From Dendrobium chrysotoxum (taxonomy: Eukaryota; Streptophyta; Magnoliopsida; Asparagales; Orchidaceae): a stretch of DNA of 64,000 bases. The first letter of the stretch is position 1, and each line of letters begins with the position of its first letter. Under the pieces are notes generated by a model, which saw nothing but the letters and a program-made list of their open reading frames with translations, was not told the DNA's origin and searched no databases. Of this stretch, positions 1 through 12,419 are shown in pieces. The stretch is taken from positions 10,044,001-10,108,000 of the forward strand of contig CM034315.1 of the NCBI GenBank assembly GCA_019925795.1. Direction: 5' to 3'. A program made the translations under genes and the position numbers.

Positions 1-108
1 CCGCCATGAGTAAGTGCTCAACACTCGAGTAAAGGAGACTTCTGGGAAATTTGACTTTATACGGGAACATATATTCCAGTTTACAAGGAGATATACGTAA
101 TTTTTTAG

Positions 109-1265
109 GCCAATTTATAAAAAGAGCAGATTTTAAATTTAAATTAGTTTATGAGCGTGTCAGAAAAAAATTTAAAAAAAATTAAACACGAATTTTAATT
201 ATCCGGTTTCTATTGAAACCGGAACTTCATTATTCGATTTCAATAGAAATCAGAATTCCATTCCACGGTTTCAAAAAAAAAAAAATCCAAAGAAACCGGG
301 GTTTCTTAATAATATTTTTTTAATATAAATATTTTAATTTTAATACATATGAAATTCTAATAAATTCATTTGAATGTCTTAATGATATCAGAATTCGGCA
401 ATCTTGGGCTCGTTGGATTCGTGTCTTCGAGCCGCTCGATTCGACTATAAGCATGTCACGTTTGGAAACTGTTTGGTAGTCCAAATTATGGTTTGAACCT
501 TTCAAATGCGCTTCGGGTCTTTAATTTGGACTAATTTGGGCTCGGATTGAGTCGAATTTGATGTCGTTGGGTACGTATTTTTTAGGCGTTCGGTTTGACT
601 ATAAATTTGCTAGAATCGGAGTTTAGATGGTCTCCGATTTAATTTTTTTGATGATATATCAAATATAAATATTTTAATAAATTATATTAATAATTGACTT
701 TCAACATAAGAATTTTTTTTTTAAATCGAAGACCATCTGAACTCCGATTTTAGCAAATTTATAGTCGAACTGAACGTCTCGAAAATGCATACCAAATTTG
801 ACTTAATCCGAGCCCAAATTAGTCTAAATCAAAGAACCAAAGCGCATTTGGAAGGTTTAAACCATAATTTGGATTACCAAATGGTTTCCAAACGTGACAT
901 GCTTATAGTCGAATCGAGCGGCTCAACGAGACGAATCCAACGAGCCCAAGATCGCAGAATTCATATATCATTAAGATATTCAAATGAATTTATTAGAATT
1001 TTATATTTATTAAAATTAAAATGTTTATATTAAAAAAACATGATTAAGAAACTAGTTATCTGTTAACCGGTTTCTTTGGAATTTTTTTTTTTATATTGAA
1101 ACCGTGGAATAGAATTCCGGTTTCAATAGAAACCGGATAATGAAGTTCCGGTTTCTATTGAAACCGGATAATTAAAATTCGTGTTTGCTCCTTTTTAAAT
1201 TTTTTTCCTGACATGCTCCTTAAACTAATTTAAGCTTAAAATCTGCTCCTTTTTATAAATTGGCC
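109..1265. repeat. Long foldback (inverted repeat) element, ~540-bp arms
   Basis: The sequence from about 109 to 649 is the imperfect reverse complement of about 711 to 1265, with an AT-rich spacer of about 60 bp. Both outer ends carry GGCCAATTTATAAAAA and both inner ends carry AAATCG.AGACCATCT. Each arm also contains short palindromes of the type CCGGTTTC-n4-GAAACCGG (for example 201-220). The arms give similar 60-residue translations on opposite strands, which is a consequence of the symmetry and not a sign of coding. A transcript would fold into a very long hairpin. It could be a non-autonomous DNA transposon with long TIRs or two head-to-head copies of one repeat. I could not define a target-site duplication. 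Confidence 0.75.
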
Positions 1266-3149
1266 AATTATTTATATATTATAATTCATTTTAAGCATTA
1301 TTTTTAATAACATATGATTTTTTTACGAGTTAATTATTTATTAAGTTTATGAAAATTAGATAAACAATAAAAAAGAGATTCATTAAATTGGATAATATAA
1401 TAAATATTAAAATTATTTAAATAAAAAATAACTGATATAAATTTATGATTTAAAAATAAATGTAATTTATATAAAAATTTAAATATTTAATATAAATTAT
1501 TTTTATTTTATATTATATATTTAGATAAAATTTATAACTATAAATTATATACTAAATTCATATTATAAACTTATAAGTTATAACTATAGATTATTTATAA
1601 TTAATAAATAGATAAAATTTATTTTTAGTTGTATATAATTAAAAAAATAAAAATTTAAATAGATAAATATAAATTATGATTAATAAAAAAAAGTAAATAT
1701 TATTTACAATACTAAAAATTATTTTAAAAATATATTTAAAAATATGTATTATATGTGCTATGAATATGAAAATTAACTAAATTATTTAGTCTTACATTTA
1801 GTCTTACATCACTCGGAAGACTTGTTTTAGACATATTTATATAGTTTTTTTCATGTTTGTATGTGACAAGAACTCACATGGGGTGATAGAATCATGTGAG
1901 AATTTTTTTTTATATTTGGTTGTAAATAATCTTTATAAAAATTTAATGCTTATTATAAAAAAATATTAATTTTAAACTAATTTATTAAATTTATAATTTA
2001 TAACAAATTTATTAAATTAATTAACTTAATTATTTAAATATGATAGTAATTGAACCGGCTGATTCTATGAAATCAGGACGGGTTCGTTAGTTGAGCCGCT
2101 GGTTCTGACCGATCTAAACTGGTTCTTTTAAACAATCTCATTGAAAATGAACTTTTGATTATATTTTTTCAAACAATATATGAAGAAGATATTTGACTAA
2201 CTATATATATTATGAGGCATACAAAATCAAATTTCTATAAATAAACTCACTTACTAATCAATTTTTTAACACAATTTTATAAACAACTCTTTATAATTTA
2301 TCTTCCAACAAGTAAGAATAGTATTTTAATATGTGATAACCAATTATGTGTAGTGACCCACCATAGTTACCATGAATATTGACTTACTTTTTTTAGCAAT
2401 TATTCCTTTTATATTTTTAACTAATTCAACATATATCAATATTTGATTAATATGATGTTTTATTATGCATGCCAGAGCATTATTCCAAAGATTCTACACT
2501 TTAGATAACCATATATGTGATTACCTAAGAGTGATAGTATGATCTATTAACTACAAAAGAAAATGATTAGCATGTATGTATGATTGAACTTTTTGAATTT
2601 TTTGTTTATTTTATAAATTGTGTTCAATATATTCAATGCTTTGTTTAATGTACATTTTAATATTTTTTATGGACTTTTGTAATAAATTGTGTGTATGCTT
2701 ATTGAACTTGCCTTCCATATGATTAACATGTAATAGCTCATATTTTGACTCAGTCAAATAATATTTTATGCAGTGTTAAAAGTCTAATTTGCAAACTATT
2801 TTCTTCATAATATTAATATTATTGTGTTTTAATTTTCTCCTAATTTTATGGGTAGTGTAGATATGAAAACAAGAAGTATTGCAATTCCTTAAAAAATTGA
2901 CACATGTTGCCACAAATCGATTTTCTGTGACCGTTAGGTGTCCGTTTTGTAAACTGATTTTACTATAGCATTTTAGATATGCCGGGCTATTTTATGAAAA
3001 AAAAAATTTATAATTTTTAAATTCCTGTATTTAAAGATATAAAAGGATTTATAAATTTTTTTTTGCTAAAAACTAAACAATTGGCTTAATTGCCTTTATA
3101 TCCTTAAAGACATTTTTTTATAAACAAAACAATTCCCACTTACTAGAAT
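1266..3149. other. AT-rich intergenic DNA, no gene seen
   Basis: Very AT-rich sequence with stop codons in every frame and no recognisable domain. At 2047-2130 there is a short GC-richer patch built on words such as GAACCGG and ACTGGTTC. Similar words recur at 18180-18330, which suggests a dispersed old repeat. Confidence 0.6.
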
Positions 3150-4273
3150 TATAGAATGTCATTCTTTCCCATTTCCCTTTTCATTTTCCTCCAGCCAGAG
3201 AAGCAAAAATCAAAATTGAGAAGAAAAGAGAGGGAGAGGAGAGAGAAATCGAGGATTTGGGGTCGTAGAGCCGTTTTTGTCGGTCGGTTTGAGAAATTTG
3301 CTAATCTCGAGGTATGCTATCATTATCTTACTTTTGATTTTAATGATTTTATGTATTTTGTATTTTATGAATTTTAATTTGGTCAATACTTACAAATATT
3401 ACGATATCTTTATTTTTAGGAAACTTCTACTGTGTAACTTTTAGTATGTTATAATTTTAATCATTCTACACATATAGATAGGAATATATTGAATTTTTAT
3501 AGGGTATTTTATATTTTGGGGGAAATTTTCTAATTTGAGAAATTTAGATAAATAATTATAAAATTCTTTTCATATGAGTGTAAGTGTATGACATGTATAC
3601 TGATTACAATTTATCTATTATGGTTATATATATGTGAAAAAGAGCACACTGCATTTTTTTATAAATTTCATTAGTTTTTGATCATATGTAAATTTTACAT
3701 GAATTAATATGATACAATAAGCTAAAAATTAAGCATAATATTACTTGTTTACTATGTTATATATGCTGTAAAATGTGTGTATATAAGAAAGACTGATTAG
3801 AAATGATTGATTGATTCAAATTTGTAGGAAACATATTATCCTGTATAAGGAAACGGGCCAACAGGCTTTCCTTTAAATAAGTATTTATAGTGTAATCATA
3901 AATGATATAAAAAGAAGATATAAGGAGATAAATTGATATGATATGATATGCTAACGGGCAGAAAATGATGACTTCTAATATGAAAGCCACCTAACCTAGA
4001 TGACTTGTGATATGACTGATTCCTAAAAACAAGATTAATATGATTGAGACTAATTCTTGTAGGATTGGCCTACAGGATTGGATACAGAAAAAACATCATA
4101 AATAGTTGGATGCATTTTCTTGCTTACAGTACTTATATATGCATATGACATGAATATATATACATGTGTGTGTGTGATAAACTATATAATTGACATGATA
4201 TAATTTACATAAGAAATGGGCTATGGCTGATATAAGTATTTGATAAGACTGATAAAATTGATGTAAAGATATT

Positions 4274-4309
<36 letters not shown>

Positions 4310-4950
4310 TACATGCATAGCATAAACACTATACTATATACATATGATAATGATAGGCATACTAATCTAATACGTTGTTATATAAACTATTTTGTAATTA
4401 TTGGGTATATGATTGATATAACTTACTGATCACTATTCTTAAGATATATATTTACACTGACGCTTATTGATCATATGACTTGTTTTTATTTTTTTAATTA
4501 TTACATATTTTTACAGATATATGTTCATACTATTAGTGATTGAATCATATGAATACTATTCATATTGTCTTGCGTTGATTTTATTTATAGGTTATAATAA
4601 CCTATTGAGCTATTAGCTCACTCTGTAATTTTATATTATTTTACGAAGGGTTCAGGATCTAGTGAAGTGAGAACAGATCAATAATTCATATTTTATTTTA
4701 TTTTGCATTTTATCTAGTTTTATTCTTTTGTAGTTAAGAGCTTAGAAAGTTAAAATGGATGTAATGATTGATCTTCTGGCTTTTGTTTATGAATTTTGAG
4801 GGATAATATATTTTTATATTTTGATTTATATAATTTTTAATTGCTTTCACTGGATTGATTTATATTGATGAATTCATAGAAGCTCTAATTGGTTAATTAA
4901 GAGACTAAAATAAGTAATTCTTCCTATATTTGATCTTTGGGTGTCACATA
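3150..4950 (+). repeat. Diverged LTR-like repeat, copy 1
   Basis: This segment has a purine-rich leader (3200-3255), then a block at 3275-3500 that can be aligned by eye with 6500-6730. Shared words include TTTTGATTTTAATGATTTT/TTTTTGATGATTTTGAATT and TGTAACTTTTAGTATGTTATAA/TGTAACTTCTAGTATGTTATAA-like blocks. Farther on, 4590-4700 (a GCTCACT motif, then a GGATCTAGTGAAGTGAGAAC block) parallels 7410-7480. The order of elements is typical of Ty3/gypsy LTRs. No internal coding domain is recognisable, so this is a solo-LTR-like relic. A (TA)n tract lies at 4277-4305. Boundaries are approximate. Confidence 0.4.
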
Positions 4951-5382
4951 ACATATGTCCATACTACTTAAAGTTTTTGGAGCCATATAGTGGCCATTTT
5001 ATAATTAGTTTTCTCCAATGTATTTTTATTTTGTATATTATTTCATGAATATTTTTTTATTCCATAGTGTTAGTTGAATATGTAATTCAAACTATTTTTT
5101 TAGAGTCTTATTAAAAAATTGTATTAGTTGTGAAAGTTATTCTATATTAGGTAAACTACCATTATCCAATCTAAAAATGTTGTAGTTTCATCTCTTGTGT
5201 GTTTATCCATGTTGTGCTCATATATATTTCATTAAGATGTGGACGTGAGAATATTTTAGCAAATTTTATTGCGTAAATTTTTAAGATTTTAGTATTTCTA
5301 CACAATTTCATGTGATTGAATCGTGTTTCCGCTAGGTATTTAACATTCATGTAGGCTTGTGCTCTATAACATGTGGTAGTTT
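4951..5382. other. Intergenic DNA, no gene seen
   Basis: AT-rich sequence between the first LTR-like repeat and the LINE remnant. No open frame of note and no recognisable repeat. Confidence 0.5.
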
Positions 5383-5740
5383 ACAACAACAATATCAAGC
5401 CTTTGTCCCACTACTTGGGGTCGGCTACATGAATCCTTTTTCTCCATTGTGTCCTATTAAAAGTCAAATTCTTGTTTAAATCTAATAAAGAAAGATCATT
5501 TCTAATATTTTCTAACCATGTCTTTTTAGGCCTACCTCTACCTTTATTAACATAAGTCAAATATAATACCTCTACTTTCCTAACTGGGTCATCAGAAGGC
5601 TGTCATTTTATGTGACCAAACTATCTAAGGCGACTCTCTCTAATCTTATCTTCCACTGGAGCTACTCCAACCTTTTCACGTATATGCTCATTTTGTATCC
5701 TATCTCTAAGGGTAAAGCCATCATCCACCTGAGCAGCCAA
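5383..5740 (-). pseudogene. Decayed LINE (non-LTR retrotransposon) ORF2 C-terminus
   Basis: On the minus strand this encodes the well-known C-terminal tail of plant LINE reverse transcriptase proteins. Recognisable words are RDRIQNEHIREKVGVAP, RESRLR-FGHIK, VNKGRGRPKKTWLENIRNDL and RTQWRKRIHVADP, followed by the 3' tail. In-frame stops replace expected tryptophans (LR*FGH and K*WDKG), and another stop follows FGHIK. It is therefore a dead, 5'-truncated copy of only about 360 bp. The plus strand shows the familiar words CCCACTACTTGGGGTCGGCT. Confidence 0.85.
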
Positions 5741-6089
5741 CATGTATTAGTTTACCTTATGTAAGAATCTAAACTATGATGGTGTGAAATCCATGATCAT
5801 GTTACATAATTTTCATTTGTGACATACACATTATATTAATTGTAGTTCATGTATATAAGCTTTTGGTCATACTATATTCATACATACTTTATGATGCTAC
5901 AAACATAATTATATACGTTATAGGTGTAATAGCCACTTATTCTGGTAATTAGGGCTGCCAATGATCGATCGAAATAGAACCTGTTAAGATTTATGACTAT
6001 ATTTGGCATTATTAATGTTATAGAAAATGTTTAATACCATGATTATGTTACTTTGAATTGAAAATGGTAAATTGAAAATTAGAATGAAA
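5741..6089. other. Intergenic DNA, no gene seen
   Basis: AT-rich spacer between the LINE remnant and the second LTR-like repeat. Nothing recognisable. Confidence 0.5.
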
Positions 6090-7745
6090 ACTATTAAGTT
6101 TAGAATTGCCCTTAGGGGGCGTCGCAGCGCTATAAATATGGCACTACAGTACTGCCCTCTTTATTAGAAGTATTAGGCACTTGAGAGCTCCATGATGCTA
6201 TAATGGAAGGTTGCAGTGCTAAACTATTTTTTTGTGGAACAAAAATTTGGAAGTGCTTGGGGGCATTACGGCGTTGTGGTGTTGAGATCTCTATTTTTGA
6301 AGTTCTAGAAGCCTCTCTTGGGGAGTGCTACGACACTGGGAAGTGTGGCACCGCAGTGCTAGACCAATTTTAATAATTTTCTACAAATATCTAAACCTTG
6401 TACCCAAATCCATCATACTTCATTTCAGTTCGTCGGGAGAGGAGAAGAAAGGGGTAAAGGGAGAAGAGACAAGGAGAGATAAAGAGAAGTACGGGGTTGT
6501 AAAACCAATTTTATCTGTCAGGCCAATTAGGAAAGTTGTTCATCTCCATGTAGGTTACTATTGCCCTATATCTATTTTTGATGATTTTGAATTCTAATTG
6601 ATTTTTGAGATGCAAATTGATAAGAAGTTATAAAATATATAATATCTTGATTTTTTACAAAATTTTATTGTGTAACTTCTAGTATGTTATAAATCTTCTC
6701 ATTTTGAACATTTTGATCATTTTGAATAATTTGTTATAATTTTTTGTATTTCTCTGTGAAACATGTGTTAAAATGTGTACTGAAATTGAAGTGAAAAATG
6801 ATGTATTATGATTGATAAGATGTACTGAACTTTATGATTGATAGGTAGTGGAATATAATACATGTTTGACTAAGAAAAAAGGATGTGTTGCATCAATATT
6901 GATATTGATCTAATAGAACAGGAGGCACTGATTGATATCAAATATATAAAATGATATCCTATAACAATACAATGATATAACGATTCTAGAGCAATGATTC
7001 CAAAGTAACAATTTCATAGCAATGATTTCAGAGCAACGATTAGGAGTCTTAAGGAGCTAGATATTGATTGAGAGTCATAAGTACAAGAGCAAGGTACCCT
7101 CAAGATACCCTCATATGAATATCTAATAGAATACTGATCATTGACTATAGAATATTGATTATTGAATGATTACTCATTACTATTACTGATACTGTAGCCT
7201 ACACTGTACTGATGCTGTCACTATTAATACCGTTACTATTCCTGATGATACAAATTATTGTTACTGATATCGTGGACTACGATGTGATGTGTTATAAACT
7301 GAGCAATTAGTATAGATAACCAGTATTGATATTGATGTATAATTTTATTTATATGATTTACAGCATAATTATTTTGCCTTTTTGTATTAATTTTAGTTGT
7401 AAGATTTTAGTTACTTGCTAGGCCATCCGCTCATTACGTTTTTTAAATGATTTCAGGTAAGGAGTCTGCAGCTTGAGATTATATTTTTTGTAATCATGAA
7501 TTTAATGTATTTTATTGGAAATGACGAACAATCATGATTATTATACAAATTTATTTGATATGAATGGACCCTTGAAGTATATATAATCTGGATGCTATCA
7601 TAATTATGTATATTAATATTTTTGTGGCTTTGTTGTGAATTAAAAGATTTTAAAAAAATAGAAATTCTCTTCAAATAAAGATTATGGGACCTGCACTTGA
7701 CTTCATATGACCAATTAGATATATGGGTTATGTTGGGTTAGGTCG
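6090..7745 (+). repeat. Diverged LTR-like repeat, copy 2
   Basis: It begins with a GC-richer block made of CAGTGCT/GGCACTAC/GGCGTTG words (6115-6360) that includes TATAAATA at 6131. A purine-rich leader (6430-6495) and the block homologous to 3275-3500 follow. The two copies are in the same orientation about 3.2 kb apart. They may be two solo LTRs or the LTRs of one badly eroded element. There is no pol sequence between them apart from the unrelated LINE piece. Confidence 0.4.
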
Positions 7746-8349
7746 TGACCGTAGGTATAATTTTCCATGAGTTTCTTTATGGTCATACTTACTACAAAAC
7801 ATTATGGATATCTCTAACTATATGATGAAGCAACCATAAAAAAAAACCTTCAAAACTTAAAAAAAGCAATCGTTGTTACCCACATGAACTTTTGCATTAA
7901 ATATATAATCATCTAGGTCTAATGAGTAGAGCTCTTAGGGATTCATATCGTGAGCATGCCTCTTGGGAATCCTTTTTGGAAGGATCCTCTTAACACCTCA
8001 TAGTTTCTCTCAACAATTATTATTCTATCCTAATATTTCACCAAACATCACAATTTCTTCTTGAGCATATTTCAAGTGTTGATTTCAATGATATTAATTG
8101 ATTTTAGAACCAAGTTCAAAGAATTTATTGTGAGTTCTTGTAGGATGTTAACACTAAGTATAGTTATTTTGCCATATTTATTACATATGATAGAAATGCC
8201 AGCTTTCCAATGATCCTCAGCATTTTTATCAATTAACATTCAATTTTATTTTGGAATGCTGATATTTAGTGTATTTCTAGCATCATTTTGTTCAAATAGT
8301 CTTAATGATTAGGCTCGTGCTCAAAGGAGGATCACTAATATGAATACTA
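7746..8349. other. Intergenic DNA, no gene seen
   Basis: AT-rich sequence. No conserved domain, RNA gene or clear repeat recognised. Confidence 0.5.
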
Positions 8350-8470
8350 AGGCTTCATTTGAGACGGCCTTCTTATTACTTCTTATAATAATTTTTTTTA
8401 CAAAAATTTTGATTTTTATACTAGAAAGCTGCTTTAAGAAGCAATAAGAAAGTCATCCCAAAGGAAGCCT
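8350..8470. mobile_element. MITE family 1, copy a
   Basis: A 121-bp foldback. The left end AGGCTTCATTTGAGACGGCC and the right end (ending AAAGGAAGCCT) are inverted repeats of about 36 bp, both continuing into TTCTTATT(A/G)CTTCTTA. It is the best preserved of four copies in the window. No coding capacity. Superfamily was not assigned because no target-site duplication is clear. Confidence 0.7.
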
Positions 8471-8839
8471 AAAATAATAGGGACTCTTCTAATATATAGG
8501 ATTCTTGTATCATATCAAATATAAGATCTTCTCATTTACTTCTTTATATCTCTTTATTATAAACGCTAAACGCTCTTTCTTAATTATCTTCTTTCTCTCT
8601 AAAAAATTGTTATGTAACTCCTTAGCTTGGTTATTATATTGTATTATGCTATTCTTGTATAGTGAATATTTCTCAACTTACTCCATCGCGGAAGGTCTTT
8701 CGACCAAACCACTTCAAACCTTGGGTTTTCTCTATAAAAGATTGCTATGACTTTTCTATCATCCTCATCATATAGTAATACACGCATGGTACTTCCAACT
8801 CTTATTCTTTGCTATCTTCTAGCATCAACTCTTTGTAAC
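8471..8839. other. Intergenic DNA, no gene seen
   Basis: An open stretch at 8505-8750 (81 codons) looks like random hydrophobic translation of T-rich DNA. No domain or splice structure supports it. Confidence 0.4.
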
Positions 8840-8960
8840 GGAAATTATTACGTGCGATGTCTAGGCGTAATTTTATGTCTCGACTATGAGCATACACAGT
8901 GTGTAAAATCATATGTCCAGATGTAACTCCACATCCGAACTCCGCCCGTAATAATTTCTC
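8840..8960. mobile_element. MITE family 2, copy a
   Basis: A foldback of about 121 bp with termini GGAAATTATTACGTGCG and, inverted on the right, GAGAAATTATTACGGGCGG. The inner parts are only loosely complementary. It shares its termini with the element at 9622. Confidence 0.6.
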
Positions 8961-9621
8961 TTTTATAGAGCTATTCTACATGTTCTTGTAGTGGAGCAAA
9001 AGGCTCACTTTTCAAGCAAATTAAGGATGCGTTGCCTCCCCCACATCATGAAAACATAGAAGGAAATTTTATCACATAAAATATTAATCCTTGTTGTATA
9101 ATTAAGTACTACATAAATAATATTTATCATCTCAAAAAATAGAAATTAAATTCTAGTACAAACTCAAAAAATTCTTATGATTTTTAAAATTCGATCTAAA
9201 TTAACAGCCTATCATCACAATAAATTTTAGGCCAATTACAATACAAAATGAATAAATATTAGAAAAACAATTTCAATAACATATATATGCGCAGCATGAG
9301 ATCTGATTGTAAAAAAATTATAACAAAAACGGTCTAAATATTGAACAGTAATAAAGTTGCCTCAAAGGACCGTTAATCCCCTTTAATAATCGAACTGTTG
9401 CTGTGCAAGTTATGCATGCAAATGCGACAATCAAAGAATCATTCCCTACTGTTACAACTAAAAGCTTAGAACATATTTAGCATAGCAAGCTAGAAGAGGA
9501 AAGCAGTAGATAGATGCAGGATTTCTTTCTACTGAAATATGTTCAGCTATTTAGCATATTTCACCTCTCGTCGAAGTGTGCACAGTTATATAATCCGATT
9601 CACCTCTCCGATGCCCTATAC
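8961..9621. other. Intergenic DNA, no gene seen
   Basis: Nothing recognisable. Short frames near 9514-9620 run into the MITE at 9622 and are not convincing genes. Confidence 0.5.
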
Positions 9622-9766
9622 GGGAGAAATTATTTTGGGCGGTCACCGGACGCCGTCCGGAGGCGAATTAGGACGCGCCACGTCACTTTTTTGTTGTGTA
9701 CTGGGTGACATGGCTTGTCCTGATTCGCCTCCGAACGGTCCTGTAACCACACAGAATAATTTCCCC
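9622..9766. mobile_element. MITE family 2, copy b
   Basis: A foldback of about 145 bp with arms of about 64 bp. The left arm contains GAGAAATTATTTTGGGCGG and CGGAGGCGAATTAGGACG. The right arm, inverted, contains GGGGAAATTATTCTG and CGGAGGCGAATCAGGAC. The arms meet at a T-rich loop near 9688-9706. It is GC-rich against its AT-rich surroundings. Confidence 0.75.
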
Positions 9767-9884
9767 TTGTGTGGACGCTAAACTCTCCATGGGCATGGTC
9801 ATGACATGTTTGGGACAAGAAAAAGTAAGAAAATTATCAGGATATTCTGATTAAAAAAATAGTTAGGAAGAACTTTAGGTCTTC

Positions 9885-10000
9885 AGGACTTTCATTTGAG
9901 ACGGTTTTCTTATTGCTTTCTAAAGAAGCTTTCTAGTATAAAAATTTTTAATTTAAGAAATTTTTATACTAAGAACAGAAGACTATCACAAATAAAACCT
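9885..10000. mobile_element. MITE family 1, copy b
   Basis: About 116 bp related to 8350-8470. It has CATTTGAGACGGTTTTCTTATTG on the left (given here as positions 9891-9913), a CTAGTATAAAAATTTTTAAT centre shared with the copies at 12793 and 13793, and an AAAACCT right end. Confidence 0.65.
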
Positions 10001-11809
10001 AAATCTATTTGAGATAAAGTGCAATACATTCATTCCGGTCATTAATCAGAATATACTGACACGATTTTTTTCCAAAGGCAAATCCAATGCTAGATGCCAC
10101 TCTAACTAGCAAGTTTCATAGTATCATATCTATATGTGCCTTCTCCAACTTTTCTCCCTAGTTCACGGTTTCCAGCTCTATTCTACTCTCCCTTCAGTGT
10201 GTCTGTCTATGCTTCTACATATAGTTGCTGAAATGGATCCAGTAATACAGTGCAGTTGGAATCAAATTCTAACATAGTCCAAGAATTAAGCAGTCAGTAC
10301 TAAACCAAATACTAATTAGGTTGAGAAAACTTGCTCTTATGACCACAACATAAGCACATTATCAATTATTCTCCTCTTTAAACCATAATCTCTACCTCAA
10401 TCAAACTCATGAAAAAATTCTAGGAACATATGCTACTTGCAAATAGAAAAGAGTGCAGGAGACCGACTCTGCTATTGATACTTCATGCAGTAACCTTACA
10501 AGCATAAGTACATTTTACTTACAATATAAATGCAATATCATCAACTATAACCTCCTCAAGAATTACCATGATTATCTCACAGAGCAGCAACAGAAACCAC
10601 CTACTTAAAAGTGTACATCAACTTAGTCAGTCTCCAAGGTAAACTAGCAAAGTTGGAATGATTATGACATTAAAGTAACTAATTGTGTGAATATCCAGCC
10701 ACTCTGTAACTAAAGGCAAGCACATCAGACACACATTTCAGCAAACATGTCAAAGATTGGGAAAAAAATGATAGCAAATTCTCCATTTCGAGGGGGGAGA
10801 AACAGTTAAAAATTGATGTTAAGATAAAGAAGATACCATGCTGCAAGGAAAACAAAGAACATGTAAGAAAAGTATGTATGTCAGTCATGATATCCAAGCT
10901 CATGTAGAACAAGTTCATCCACGAAAAAAAAAACAGCTAAAATAAAGATGTTAACATGTTGCACGGAGAACAAAGAATATGTGAGACAAGTATATATGCC
11001 TCAGTCATCAGATGAAAGTTTCAAGTTGCACTAGATTTATGTTGTGGAGCCTAAATTTTGGAGAATTTCATTATAATTTTTTGTGCATCTTATGTGTTGA
11101 TCTTCTTTCAATTTTATCTGCTCTGTATGATCTCAATTAGGTCTAACCTAATTTCAGAATAAGAAGTTCACCCAAAATAACAAATAAAATGTCTCTGTAA
11201 CACACCCAAGAAGAGAGCATTCTAAAAGGGGGAAATAAAGAGACATATAAACATATAAACACTTAATAAATACAAAACGATATAATACTGACTTCAAACT
11301 AGTTTTCGTTACACAAACTTCAATCTCAGTAAAAATTTACTAGAGAGATTTCATAAGTTCTAAAAACAAAGCACAAAGTTCTCTCACCTTGCAACCATAG
11401 GCATTCATACATTATAGAAGAAATCAAACGATCAAATGGAAAAAAACAGACCCGCATTCATATCAGCCTAACGAATTAACAAAGAGAGATCCTCGTCAAC
11501 GCATGAACATATTGGACTAAGAATGGCCAATCAAACAGTTGCCAGTTCGGCAGAACAGAACATTATACAACCCAGAGTACAATATCCATAAGATCAATTA
11601 AACTAAACATAAACAGCATCAGCAAAACATATAGCATAAGTATGACATCCGTACCCAGCTTCGAAAACTTGATCAACACGCCAAATTTCAGAATCCTGAT
11701 TATCAGAAGGCCTCATGCAAATCCTCACCAGAAAAAAAAAATCACATAGACTTTAATTACGGTCAAAGAGAAACCACGGGCGATTATAAAATTAAAAAGC
11801 AGAGCACCC
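10001..11809. other. Intergenic DNA with one short diverged duplication
   Basis: No gene recognised. Sequences at 10801-10890 and 10932-11010 are diverged direct copies. Both run AACAG(T/C)TAAAA, then a GATGTTAA word, then CATG(C/T)TGCA(A/C)GGA, AACAAAGAA(C/T)ATGT, and end in a TCAGTCAT word. The minus strand just before 11810 would be the eIF1A 3' UTR. I see no perfect AATAAA there. Confidence 0.5.
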
Positions 11810-12247
11810 CTAGATCTTATCAATGTCCTCGTCTTCAAACTCGATGTAGTCGTCCCCAGCCCCCTCGTCCTCCTCATCGAGGCCGCCTGCGATACCCTCG
11901 TTGAGGCGAGTGCTCTCAGGGAGCTCACCGTAGGCCTTCAGGAGACGGGCCTCATCAGGCATGTATTTAAGAATGACGTCGGCCTTGTCGTCCTGGTAGT
12001 CACGCAGGCCGACGAGAACGATGTCTCCAGCAGCGATCCAAACTTTCTTGTGCATCTTTCCCCGGATATGACACAGCCGCTTGGTGCCGTCGATGCACAT
12101 GGCCTCGCACCTCCCGTTGCCGAGCATGCGAAGAACCTGGGCGTACTCCTGACCGTCCTCCTTGAAGACAAGCTCGCGTTTCTCGTCGTCGGCCTCGTTC
12201 TTTCCCCTCTTGCGATTCTTACCTCCTTTTCCTTTGTTCTTCGGCAT
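11810..12247 (-). CDS. EIF1A: Translation initiation factor eIF1A
   Basis: Cytosolic eIF1A, which binds the A site of the 40S subunit and, with eIF1 and eIF5, promotes scanning and start-codon selection. The 145-residue product begins MPKNKGKGGKNRKRGKN, the basic N-terminal tail typical of eIF1A. An OB-fold (S1-like) follows at roughly residues 25-100, with the hallmark words GQEYAQVLRMLGNGRCEAMC, LCHIRGKMHKKVWI and GDIVLVGLRDYQDDKADVI. It ends in an acidic tail, DDYIEFEDEDIDKI. Length and both tails are complete and there is no intron in the CDS. The start is the ATG at 12247. A frame extension to a TTG at 12256 is not needed. The gene is intact, isolated, and preceded by a typical translation-gene promoter. 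Confidence 0.97.
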   Translation of the reverse strand: MPKNKGKGGKNRKRGKNEADDEKRELVFKEDGQEYAQVLRMLGNGRCEAMCIDGTKRLCHIRGKMHKKVWIAAGDIVLVGLRDYQDDKADVILKYMPDEARLLKAYGELPESTRLNEGIAGGLDEEDEGAGDDYIEFEDEDIDKI

Positions 12248-12302
12248 GGCTGACAAAGGAGGAAAGCAGTAAACACTAAACCTAGGGCTGCAAAAGGGAA
12301 TT

Positions 12303-12310
12303 TAGGGTTT
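12303..12310 (-). promoter_or_regulatory. Telo-box (AAACCCTA) in eIF1A 5' region
   Basis: The minus strand reads AAACCCTAAA about 56 nt upstream of the eIF1A ATG. Telo-boxes are a known cis-element near the start site of plant genes for the translation machinery, so position and motif fit co-regulation with ribosomal-protein genes. Confidence 0.7.
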
Positions 12311-12337
12311 GTAGATTTGAAGAAGGGGATCGTATTC

Positions 12338-12343
12338 TTATAA
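12338..12343 (-). promoter_or_regulatory. TATA box of eIF1A
   Basis: The minus strand reads CTTATAAGAA about 90 nt upstream of the ATG and about 30 nt upstream of the telo-box region. This spacing suits transcription start near 12310. Confidence 0.5.
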
Positions 12344-12419
12344 GCGTGGTGACTGGTGAGGTCGCGTGGGGATTACGGGCTGTTCGGCTGCAAGTAGCTT
12401 TAACTGAAGAGGGATGATG

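Noticed and set aside
320..1033. Similar ORFs on opposite strands (HNLDYQ.VSKRDMLIVESSG)
   Set aside because: They are the two arms of the foldback. Similarity is explained by the inverted repeat and no protein family is recognised.
3156..3377. 73-codon plus-strand ORF
   Set aside because: It lies in the purine-rich leader of an LTR-like repeat, with no domain or splice partner.
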